A stretch of 8,027 nt of DNA from contig JANQGL010000388.1 of the NCBI GenBank assembly GCA_028277325.1, positions 1 through 8,027 on the forward strand. The letters are read 5' to 3'. Below the pieces are notes generated by a model. The model was not told where the DNA came from, ran no database searches, and worked only from the letters and a program-made list of their open reading frames with translations. Both the position numbers and the translations under genes were made by a program. Positions 1 through 5,734 of the stretch are shown piece after piece (within the stretch, counting starts at the first letter, position 1; each line of letters starts with the position of its first letter). The stretch comes from Magnetospira sp. GTDB lineage: Bacteria > Pseudomonadota > Alphaproteobacteria > Rhodospirillales > Magnetospiraceae.

Positions 1-3
1 CAT

Positions 4-27
4 AGCCGGTCAATCAATTGACCGGCT
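4..27. repeat. Perfect 11-bp palindrome downstream of the NrfD-like gene
   Basis: The arms AGCCGGTCAAT (4-14) and ATTGACCGGCT (17-27) are perfect reverse complements around a CA centre. The site lies about 83 nt past the stop of the minus-strand NrfD-like gene. With a two-base centre it is more typical of a dimeric regulator site than of an RNA hairpin, but a terminator stem cannot be excluded because the window ends at once. No T tract is visible. It does not fit the FNR consensus TTGAT-N4-ATCAA. Confidence 0.5.
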
Positions 28-109
28 GATGTAAGGTGGACACGGATAGATTCAGACTTTCGACACGTTGTCACCCCCCACGTTCACCCGATTGCCCTGC
101 CCCGGGCGA

Positions 110-1342
110 TCAGGAGCGCTTGACAGCGCCGCCCCGGGGCTGTCCGTAGCGGCGCGTCCCCAGCTTGATGGGGATGGCGCCCTTGGCCAGGAGCGTGAAG
201 ACGAGAACCCCGGTGGCCCAGATGCCGGCCGAGATGGCGACCTCGTGGGCGGTCGGCACGTACTCGAAGATCTCGCCCAGCGGCGTCGGGATGAACCCGG
301 GCAGGACCAGTCCCATGCCCTTCTCGATCCAGATGCCGGCGAAGGCGGCGACGCAGGCCAGGTTGAGCCAGGGCATGCGGTTGCGCAGCGGGTGGATGGT
401 GAGGATGACCACCGCCACGAGGTTGAGGGCCAGCGCCGTCCAGATCCACGGCCTGAGGGAATCGAAGCCGTGCAGGCCGAGGAACAGGTAGCGGATCGAC
501 GCCGCGTGGGTGCCCTCGTTGTAGAAGTCGGTGAACAGTTCGGCGATCACGAAGAACAGGTTGATCTGCATGGCCACCGCCATGATCCAGGCCAGGGTGC
601 GGATGACCTCCTGATGGACCGGGTAGTCGGTCACCCGGCGGATGACCTGGAACACGAGGATGATCAAGGCCGGGCCCGAGGCGAAGGCGGAGGCGATGAA
701 GCGGGGCCCCAGCAGGGCGGTGTGCCAGAACGGCCGGGCCGGGTTGGCCGACAGAAGGAACGCGGTCACCGTGTGGATCGAGATCGCCCAGACGATGGCC
801 AGGACGATCACCGGGAAGTAGTACTTGTGATTCGGCTCCCGGCCGACGTAGTAGCAGTACAGCATGTAGAGGGGAATGCCGACGTTGAGCGCGAAGTAGC
901 CGCTCAGGACCAGCATGTCCCAGGCGAGAAGAGACAGCGGCCAGTTGAACACCCCCAGGAACGGCAGGGCGTGCCACGCCCGGTCGGGGCGGCCCAGATC
1001 GGCGACCACGAACATCATCGCCATGGCCACCGCCGCCACCGCGATGCCCTCGCCCAGCAGGACCACGTCCTTGATGTCGGGCCGGTTGAAGATATAGGCG
1101 GGAATGACCAGGAGGACCGCCGAGGCGGCGATGCCCACCAGGAACGTGAAGTTGGAGATGTACAGGCCCCAGGAAACCTGATCGCTCATGCCGGTGATCA
1201 CAAGGCCGGTGCCGAGCTGGTGCAGGTAGTTCCAGACGCCGATCCCGATCAGCGCCAAGAGTCCGCCGACCCAGCCCCAGTACAACCGGCTGCCGGAGGC
1301 CATCTCCTTGAGTGCGTCCCAGAGGAAGTTGAGGAAGGGCAT
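110..1342 (-). CDS. NrfD/PsrC-family quinone-interacting membrane subunit (CbcU/DsrP-like)
   Basis: This is a 410-residue integral membrane protein of the NrfD/PsrC (DsrP, ActC, CbcU) family, which exchanges electrons between the membrane quinone pool and a partner iron-sulfur protein. About ten hydrophobic segments are visible, at roughly residues 20-43, 56-85, 93-116, 128-166, 174-197, 215-235, 251-275, 295-316, 326-352 and 368-393. That fits the ten-helix branch rather than the eight-helix PsrC. Family-type stretches include SIHTVTAFLLSANPARPFW near 190 and GPRFIASAFASGPA near 213. There is no signal peptide and no heme motif. The start at 1340-1342 lies 9 nt after the FeS gene stop, with a GAGG Shine-Dalgarno overlapping that stop, so the two are probably translated from one mRNA. 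The family is clear; the exact partner complex is inferred from the neighbours. Confidence 0.88.
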   Translation of the reverse strand: MPFLNFLWDALKEMASGSRLYWGWVGGLLALIGIGVWNYLHQLGTGLVITGMSDQVSWGLYISNFTFLVGIAASAVLLVIPAYIFNRPDIKDVVLLGEGIAVAAVAMAMMFVVADLGRPDRAWHALPFLGVFNWPLSLLAWDMLVLSGYFALNVGIPLYMLYCYYVGREPNHKYYFPVIVLAIVWAISIHTVTAFLLSANPARPFWHTALLGPRFIASAFASGPALIILVFQVIRRVTDYPVHQEVIRTLAWIMAVAMQINLFFVIAELFTDFYNEGTHAASIRYLFLGLHGFDSLRPWIWTALALNLVAVVILTIHPLRNRMPWLNLACVAAFAGIWIEKGMGLVLPGFIPTPLGEIFEYVPTAHEVAISAGIWATGVLVFTLLAKGAIPIKLGTRRYGQPRGGAVKRS

Positions 1343-1351
1343 CGGCCGGCC

Positions 1352-2305
1352 TCAGACGTCGGTGAAATACCAGAACTTCGGCTCGGTGCCCAATTCCTCT
1401 TTCAGGCGGAACACCGTCTTGTTCTCAAGCACGTAGCGGATTTCGCTGGCGGGATCGAGCAGGTTGCCGAAGATCCTCGCCCCTGTCGGGCAGGCCTCCT
1501 GGCAGGCCGGCTGGCGCCCCTTGCGCGTACGCTGGGTGCAGAAGTGACACTTCTCGGTGACCCCGCGCATGCGCGGGCGGTTGCCCAGGTAGTTGGTGCT
1601 CGGATTGACCTCCGCCGCCGGGATCTGCGGGTCGTTCCAATTGAAGTGGCGCGCCCAATAGGGGCAGGCCGCCATGCAGTAGCGGCAGCCGATGCACCAG
1701 TTGTAGTCGATGACCACGATCCCGTCGGGCTCCATCCAGGTCGCCTCGATGGGGCAGGCCTTGACGCAGGGCGGATCGTCGCACTGCTGGCACTGGACGG
1801 GCATATAGACCTTGCCCGGCTGCGGCACGGTCTCCGGGTCGTAGTAGTGGTCGGACCCTTCCAGGTTCATGGTGCCCTTGTCGATCTCGAGCACCCGGAT
1901 GTACTGGACCTGGGAATCCCGGCCCTGGTTGTTCTCGCGGATGCAGCCTTCGACGCATTCGCGGTAGCCGCGGCACTTGGAAAGGTTCAGCGCATACCCG
2001 AAAACGACGCCGTCCAGCGGCGGCGTGTCCTCGCAGGTGATGTCGACCCCGTAGGTGCGCTTGGCGCGCCGCTCGATGCGGGCCAGGGCGCCGGCGATCT
2101 CCTCCGGGGTCATGCGCCGGTAGTGATCCTGAAGGAAGTCTCCCAGGGCGTCGTCGAGAACCGCGCCGTCCCAGGCGGGGGCGGCCCAGGCGACGCCGGC
2201 GCCGACGACGGTTGCCGCGCCGACGGTCCCCAGGCCCTTGATGACATCCCGACGGGATGCGCCGGCCTGGCAGGAGTCGCCCGGAGACTTGCGTTGCTTT
2301 GTCAT
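1352..2305 (-). CDS. Tat-exported four-cluster iron-sulfur protein (NrfC/DsrO/CbcT-like)
   Basis: This is a 317-residue ferredoxin-like electron relay. A twin-arginine signal is visible (SRRDVIK, residues 17-23, then a hydrophobic stretch ending AWAAPA near 43), so it should be folded before export and act on the periplasmic face, docked to the NrfD-like subunit. Four Cys motifs follow: I at C111/C117/C121, II at C172/C175/C180/C184, III at C204/C207/C210/C214 and IV at C253/C256/C268/C272. Motif I has Tyr114 where the second Cys of a CX2CX2CX3C motif would be. Residues 45-110, between the signal and the first motif, are a long family-specific insert. The start at 2303-2305 overlaps the tetraheme gene stop as ATGA and has AGAGGG just upstream. 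A longer open frame reaching 2737 would run through the tetraheme gene and lose the N-terminal Tat signal, so it was rejected. Confidence 0.9.
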   Translation of the reverse strand: MTKQRKSPGDSCQAGASRRDVIKGLGTVGAATVVGAGVAWAAPAWDGAVLDDALGDFLQDHYRRMTPEEIAGALARIERRAKRTYGVDITCEDTPPLDGVVFGYALNLSKCRGYRECVEGCIRENNQGRDSQVQYIRVLEIDKGTMNLEGSDHYYDPETVPQPGKVYMPVQCQQCDDPPCVKACPIEATWMEPDGIVVIDYNWCIGCRYCMAACPYWARHFNWNDPQIPAAEVNPSTNYLGNRPRMRGVTEKCHFCTQRTRKGRQPACQEACPTGARIFGNLLDPASEIRYVLENKTVFRLKEELGTEPKFWYFTDV

Positions 2306-2907
2306 GGCGAGACCCTCTCGTCCCAGATCATGGTCGGACCCTTCGGGACCGTGGCGATCGGCTCGAGGCCGGCCCGGAGGGGCGGCGGCGGGCGCGCCTT
2401 CCGGGGCTTGATGGTCGGATCGTGGGGATCGTGGCAATTGGTGCACAGGTACAGCCTGCGTTCCCCCCGCCAGTTGCCCAGGCGCTTGCCGTGGCCGCCG
2501 AACAGCCAGTCCCGCTCGCGATGGGAATGGCACTGCCCGCAGACCCGATAGACCTCGTCGAACGACACCGGCTGTCCCCGCAGCGTGTACAGGTGATCGG
2601 TGTCGTCCAGGGAATGGCAGGTCCGGCACCAGAGGCGGTCGCCGCCGTGGTTCAGGCGCTCGGGATGGGGGGGCGGGGGGCGGGTGGACGCCACCAGCAG
2701 AGGATGCCCGGGCATGAATTCGTGACATTGGCTGCACGGGTAGAACAACAGCGAGTCCTGGCGCGGAACGACCTCGAACGGCGCCGGATCCCGGGTCGCG
2801 GAGCCGTCGGCGACCGGCCGGCCCGAGGACGGCTCGGCGCGCGGTTGCGGCGCCGGCGGCGCCAGGAAAGCCAGGACCAGGACTGAGAGCAGAGCCAATC
2901 GGCGCAT
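2302..2907 (-). CDS. Exported tetraheme cytochrome c (CbcS-like)
   Basis: This 201-residue periplasmic cytochrome has four CXXCH heme motifs: C58-H62, C94-H98, C123-H127 and C155-H159. A Sec signal peptide (MRR plus a hydrophobic core to about residue 18) probably ends near PRA-EP at 23-24. No lipobox or C-terminal anchor is visible. Two proline runs (about 77-80 and 173-176) flank the heme region, and GHGKRLGNWRGERRLYLC leads into the fourth heme. It is the first gene of a coupled trio with the FeS and NrfD-like proteins, and its stop overlaps the FeS start by four bases. Its likely job is to carry electrons between the FeS subunit and soluble periplasmic cytochromes. The start at 2905-2907 is preceded by GGGGAG about 7 nt away. 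The open frame continues upstream to 3354, but only this start gives a signal peptide. DsrJ is less likely because it is triheme. Confidence 0.85.
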   Translation of the reverse strand: MRRLALLSVLVLAFLAPPAPQPRAEPSSGRPVADGSATRDPAPFEVVPRQDSLLFYPCSQCHEFMPGHPLLVASTRPPPPHPERLNHGGDRLWCRTCHSLDDTDHLYTLRGQPVSFDEVYRVCGQCHSHRERDWLFGGHGKRLGNWRGERRLYLCTNCHDPHDPTIKPRKARPPPPLRAGLEPIATVPKGPTMIWDERVSP

Positions 2908-2937
2908 CCGGTTCTCCCCGGCTCCCCGGTCGCCGAT

Positions 2938-3130
2938 AGTGGATCGGATCAAACGCTTGGCACCCGAGCGTTTGGTCGGTCGATCCACCAAGCGATTGAT
3001 CTGGCGGTCCGATTCACGTAACGCTTGGGAACCAGGCGTCACGGTCAGACCACTAGCCAAGCATGTGTTCGTACAGCGATTCACCAAACGAATGCCGGCC
3101 TTCGCCCGAATCTTCCGCTTGGATCGCCGC
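2938..3130. repeat. Degenerate 14-bp repeats in both orientations between two cytochrome genes
   Basis: The gap between the tetraheme and monoheme genes carries related units. The plus-strand copy GATCAAACGCTTGG (2947-2960) is matched on the minus strand by GACCAAACGCTCGG (2964-2977, 12/14) and GATCAATCGCTTGG (2988-3001, 13/14). A weaker plus-strand copy lies at 3015-3028 (10/14). A linked submotif CGATTCAC-N2-AACG occurs at 3010-3023 and 3077-3090, with a relative at 2981-2994. The first two copies can also pair as a hairpin (8-bp arms 2950-2957 and 2967-2974, 9-nt loop). The segment could be a multi-site operator or a folded intercistronic mRNA. No convincing -35/-10 pair is visible in it. 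Confidence 0.6.
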
Positions 3131-3131
3131 A

Positions 3132-3473
3132 CTAGAAACACCGTTTCAATTCGGCGTAATAGGCCGCGAGGTTGTCGATGTCCTCGTCGCTCAGGCGCGA
3201 GAAGATCTCGTTCATGACCTTGTCCTTGCGTTCCCCGGTCTTGTAGGAACGCATGGACCGGACGAGATAGATCTCGTGCTGGCAAGAGATGGACGGGACG
3301 ACGTCCGGCCCCAGCACCCTGCCCTCCCCCTGCTGACCGTGGCAACCGGCGCACAAGGGCGCCGAGGCCCTGCCGATCCGGGCGTCGCCGGCACTCGCGG
3401 CGGTGACGTCCGCCAGAAGCGCAATGGCGCTCGCGATGGCGGCCAGGGCCTCCATCAAACCGGAACGTCGCAT
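3132..3473 (-). CDS. Small monoheme class I cytochrome c
   Basis: This is a 113-residue soluble periplasmic electron carrier. A hydrophobic signal (about residues 8-22) should be cleaved near ASA-GD at 28-29. The single heme site is CAGCH (C41, C44, H45). The C-terminal half follows the cytochrome c553/c4 pattern: PSISCQHEIYLVRSM, then YKTGERKDKVMNEI, then LSDEDIDNLAAYYA. Met87 is the likely distal heme ligand and Met74 the alternative. Two extra cysteines, C64 and C112, are unusual for a small cytochrome c. The domain resembles the cytochrome subunit of flavocytochrome c sulfide dehydrogenase, but no flavoprotein gene is present here. GGAGAG about 7 nt upstream supports the start at 3471-3473. 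It lies on the same strand as the tetraheme-FeS-NrfD trio, 224 nt upstream, and may feed or drain that complex. Confidence 0.87.
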   Translation of the reverse strand: MRRSGLMEALAAIASAIALLADVTAASAGDARIGRASAPLCAGCHGQQGEGRVLGPDVVPSISCQHEIYLVRSMRSYKTGERKDKVMNEIFSRLSDEDIDNLAAYYAELKRCF

Positions 3474-3662
3474 GGCGCGCTCTCCGTAAACACTCCCGAC
3501 GGTCTCAAACCCGGAATCTCAAACGATCGGCGGCTCTGCCGGAGGTCGCGACAGGACGCCGCCGATCGCGCGCCATTGGACTCTGCACGCCAGCAGCCCA
3601 CTGTCTCTGGTCCAACTTGAGCCGGATGCCTCCCTTGAACAGGCGCTCGCCGTTTGTTGTAT

Positions 3663-3673
3663 CCGAGCGTTTG
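3663..3673 (-). promoter_or_regulatory. Motif copy shared with the downstream repeat array
   Basis: CCGAGCGTTTG here is identical over 11 bp to 2964-2974 in the gap before the tetraheme gene. It sits at the position expected for the transcription start of the putative promoter at 3678-3706. CAAACG or its complement also occurs nearby at 3530-3535 and 3651-3656. The arrangement suggests an operator common to both transcription units, but no binding protein can be named. Confidence 0.4.
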
Positions 3674-3677
3674 CCCT

Positions 3678-3706
3678 ATTCTGCGATTTCGATAAGGAAA
3701 TTGCAA
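3678..3706 (-). promoter_or_regulatory. Possible sigma-70-type promoter for the monoheme cytochrome gene
   Basis: Read on the minus strand, TTGCAA (3701-3706) and CAGAAT (3678-3683) are separated by exactly 17 nt. Each matches the -35 or -10 consensus at 4 of 6 positions. It would give a leader of about 200 nt before the monoheme start. This is a visual match in AT-rich DNA and could be chance. Confidence 0.33.
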
Positions 3707-3720
3707 TCCGTTTCATGCTA

Positions 3721-3740
3721 ATATTCGTTTATATTCGTTT
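3721..3740. repeat. Tandem 10-bp direct repeat in the divergent promoter region
   Basis: ATATTCGTTT occurs twice, head to tail and without mismatch, at 3721-3730 and 3731-3740. A ten-base period puts both copies on the same face of the helix, as in binding sites of OmpR/PhoB-type response regulators. The element lies between the two divergent cytochrome genes. Its junction also contains TATATT, so it could overlap a plus-strand -10 element. Confidence 0.5.
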
Positions 3741-3969
3741 TTTCTGTATTTGGTTTTTCTAATCTGACAGGGCCGCCCGATGCTGGTATCCCAATGCGGA
3801 CTGGACGGTGTCTTGACGCGCGATGACCGTCTACCTGCAAGGCCGCCGGGAATGCTGGAAGACCCGAACCGTGCGACACCGCACGACAGCCGACCCGCGT
3901 CCCGCCGCCGTCCGGGCGGCATCGTTTCCGGCTCCCGACTCCACCGCCTCACAGCAAAGGGAACCCGCC

Positions 3970-5070
3970 ATGCGTCTCCTTGTTGCCGCCCTGTGCGTCC
4001 TCTGGCTGCCGTTCGAAGCGTCGGCCGTCGACCTCCTCAACGGCCGCCTGATCAACAAACGCTGCGCCCTCTGTCACGGGACCTTCGGGCAGGGCGCGCC
4101 GGGTCCCAACTCGCCGCGCATCGCCGGCCTGCCCAAGGACTATCTGATCGAGATTCTCAATGATTTCATCAGCGGCAAGCGCGACAGCGAGGCGATGGTC
4201 ATGGCCTCCGGGCTCAACAGCCTCACCGAGCAGGACATCCACGACGTGGCCGCCTACCTGTCCGAGATCGACCTCAGGAACGATCCCCGCTTCGTCATCC
4301 CGGCGGCGTCCGGCGATGCCGAGGCCGGCGAGACGCTGTTCATGGGGGAGTGCCGGCGCGGATGCCACCAGCGCGACGGCTACGGCACGCCGCGCAAGGG
4401 CGTGCCGCCCCTGGCCGGCCAGCACACCGCCTATCTGGTGTACAGCATCAAGGGCTTCCAGGCCCGCGAGCGGGTACACGACGACGACCCGGAGGACCCC
4501 ACGTTCGATCCGCTGAGCGACTCCCAGATCGCCGACCTTGTCGCCTTCGTCTCATCGCTCGATACCCCGACCGCCCCGCGCTATGCGGAGTTGCCGGAGA
4601 TCGAACTGCAGACGGTCATGGCCCCGACCACCCGGACCGCCATCCGGATCGACGACGTGGTCCAGACCGTCGCCCGGATCCCGCTGCAGTGGGGCGTGGA
4701 TCGCCAGGATGCGATCAAGGCGATGAGCCGCCGGGCCGCCGAGCTCGACATGAAGATGATCGGGAGGCAGGACGTGTCCGACGACCTGGCCAAGCAGGGG
4801 ATCACGGTGCCCTACATGGCGATCTTCCAGTACTGCGACGCCTTCGAGTCCTCCGAGATCGTTGCCAACAACCCCACCTTCGCCGCCTACATGCCCTGCC
4901 GGATCGCCCTGGTCGAGGACGCCGAGGGGCAGGACTGGCTGGTGATGATGAACCTCGACATGCTGGTCAACCATCGCCTGGTGGAGGGGCAACGGGCGAC
5001 GGCCGTCATCCGCGCCAACCAGCAGCTGCTCGAAATCATGATCGCCGGAGCCACCGGCGAGGAACCCTGA
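3970..5070 (+). CDS. Diheme cytochrome c fused to a C-terminal DUF302 domain
   Basis: This 366-residue exported protein has three parts. A Sec signal (MRLLVAALCVLWLPFEASA) ends near residue 19. Two cytochrome c domains in a c4-like tandem follow: domain one (about 22-100) has CALCH (C32, C35, H36) and candidate Met ligands M76/M78; domain two (about 114-198) has C128-RRG-C132-H133, a CX3CH spacing, and no Met where a distal ligand is expected. Residues 225-362 match the DUF302 pattern, with FQYCDAF near 286-292, AAYMPCRIALVEDAEGQDW near 305-323 and MMNLDMLV near 326-333; C289 and C310 could pair. The DUF302 role is unknown. AAAGGGA at 3956-3962, 7 nt upstream, supports the ATG at 3970. An in-frame ATG at 3823 would add 49 residues without signal-like character and was rejected. 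It is transcribed divergently from the monoheme gene, so a shared regulator is plausible. Confidence 0.85.
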   Translation: MRLLVAALCVLWLPFEASAVDLLNGRLINKRCALCHGTFGQGAPGPNSPRIAGLPKDYLIEILNDFISGKRDSEAMVMASGLNSLTEQDIHDVAAYLSEIDLRNDPRFVIPAASGDAEAGETLFMGECRRGCHQRDGYGTPRKGVPPLAGQHTAYLVYSIKGFQARERVHDDDPEDPTFDPLSDSQIADLVAFVSSLDTPTAPRYAELPEIELQTVMAPTTRTAIRIDDVVQTVARIPLQWGVDRQDAIKAMSRRAAELDMKMIGRQDVSDDLAKQGITVPYMAIFQYCDAFESSEIVANNPTFAAYMPCRIALVEDAEGQDWLVMMNLDMLVNHRLVEGQRATAVIRANQQLLEIMIAGATGEEP

Positions 5071-5161
5071 CCGGCTTCGTCGGGGCCGGCGACGTCGCCC
5101 GAAGGCGCGAATCCCTCAAGGGCCTCGCGCCCCACGGATGCATTCGCAGGATCCGGGCAAG

Positions 5162-5184
5162 CGAGCCCGAACGATTCGGGCTCG
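5162..5184. terminator. Perfect hairpin between convergent genes
   Basis: CGAGCCCGAA (5162-5171) and TTCGGGCTCG (5175-5184) form a 10-bp perfect stem with a CGA loop. It lies between the ends of the plus-strand DUF302 fusion gene and the minus-strand class II cytochrome gene. There is no T tract on either side, so it is not a textbook intrinsic terminator. Its position suggests bidirectional transcript-end formation or RNA stabilisation. Confidence 0.5.
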
Positions 5185-5215
5185 GTCCGGTCCATGGGAC
5201 GCCGGAACCGGACAG

Positions 5216-5230
5216 CCGGGCTTTGCCCGG
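5216..5230 (-). terminator. Short hairpin directly after the class II cytochrome stop
   Basis: CCGGGC (5216-5221) and GCCCGG (5225-5230) form a 6-bp stem with a 3-nt loop. It abuts the TGA at 5231-5233 of the minus-strand cytochrome gene. No T tract follows, so the terminator call rests on position and stem alone. Confidence 0.35.
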
Positions 5231-5734
5231 TCATTCCTGCAGCTTGCGATAGGGATCGCGGAACGACCGATGACATTCGGAGCAGATCTTCTTCATGCCG
5301 ACCAGGGCCTCGTCGAACCGGCCACGCCCCTGGAACCGGATCAGGCGGGCGCTCACATAGACCTCGTCCGCGGCATCGATTCCCTTCAGGACCAGTTCCA
5401 GGAAATCGGTTTGATCGGCCAACGAGAACTTCGAGGTGTCCTTGACCGACGGATCCGGAATGGGCAGTTCCTCAAGCATGCGCGCGGTCTCCCGCAGGGC
5501 GCGGGCGTGTATGACGAGGTTGTAGTCCAGGGGGCTGTCCACATTCGACGCGATTTCGAGCGCCATCATGTGGCGTTTGAAGATCTGCATCACGGCAACG
5601 CGGTACACCGAGGCTGCATTCTCGTAATTGGCGGAGATCACCGGCTTCCTGGCGGTCTGCGCGAGCGAACCCGTCGGAGCTTGAACCAACATGGCGATGC
5701 CCAGAATCCCGACGAGGATGGAAACGCGTTTCAT
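5231..5734 (-). CDS. Class II cytochrome c (cytochrome c'/c556-like)
   Basis: This 167-residue periplasmic cytochrome carries its single heme motif at the C-terminal end (CSECH, C151, C154, H155, followed by RSFRDPYRKL). That is the hallmark of class II cytochromes c, which fold as four-helix bundles. A Sec signal (MKRVSILVGILGIAMLVQAP) probably ends near LAQ at 26. The body is mostly helical in appearance. Helix one contains FKRHMMALE (52-60), where Met56 or Met57 could be a sixth ligand, as in low-spin c556; otherwise it would be a high-spin, ligand-binding c'. The start is supported by GGGAGGA about 6 nt upstream. It converges with the DUF302 fusion gene and is probably its own transcription unit. 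A role in electron transfer with the neighbouring cytochromes, or in binding small gaseous ligands, is inferred from the family only. Confidence 0.83.
   Translation of the reverse strand: MKRVSILVGILGIAMLVQAPTGSLAQTARKPVISANYENAASVYRVAVMQIFKRHMMALEIASNVDSPLDYNLVIHARALRETARMLEELPIPDPSVKDTSKFSLADQTDFLELVLKGIDAADEVYVSARLIRFQGRGRFDEALVGMKKICSECHRSFRDPYRKLQE

Larger units (their letters stand above)
3474..3969. other. Divergent intergenic control region
   Basis: This 496-nt stretch separates the minus-strand monoheme gene from the plus-strand diheme-DUF302 gene, and I see no protein gene in it. It contains an AT-rich core (about 3700-3765), a tandem 10-bp direct repeat (3721-3740), a possible minus-strand promoter (3678-3706), and a CCGAGCGTTTG motif (3663-3673) shared with the other intergenic region. 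TCTCAAAC occurs twice, 14 bp apart (3513-3520 and 3527-3534). On the plus side the untranslated leader has two short GC stems, at 3870-3885 (CGTGCG/CGCACG) and 3904-3920 (GCCGCC/GGCGGC). Transcription of both flanking genes is probably controlled here. Confidence 0.6.

Noticed and set aside
1..27. FNR/DNR-type anaerobic regulator box at the left palindrome
   Set aside because: The palindrome core does not match TTGAT-N4-ATCAA on either strand.
68..2551. An 827-codon open frame on the plus strand
   Set aside because: It is antisense to the NrfD-like, FeS and tetraheme genes. Its translation is low-complexity, rich in D/G/R/H/V, as expected for the reverse frame of GC-rich coding DNA.
1352..2737. 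Longer start for the FeS protein at 2737
   Set aside because: The extra 144 residues run through the tetraheme gene in another frame. The start at 2305 has an ATGA overlap, a Shine-Dalgarno and an N-terminal Tat signal.
2302..3354. Longer start for the tetraheme cytochrome at 3354
   Set aside because: The extension overlaps the monoheme gene and the repeat-rich gap. The start at 2907 gives a clean signal peptide and ribosome binding site.
3823..3969. Upstream start for the diheme-DUF302 protein at 3823
   Set aside because: The added 49 residues are Arg-rich and would bury the signal peptide. AAAGGGA supports 3970.
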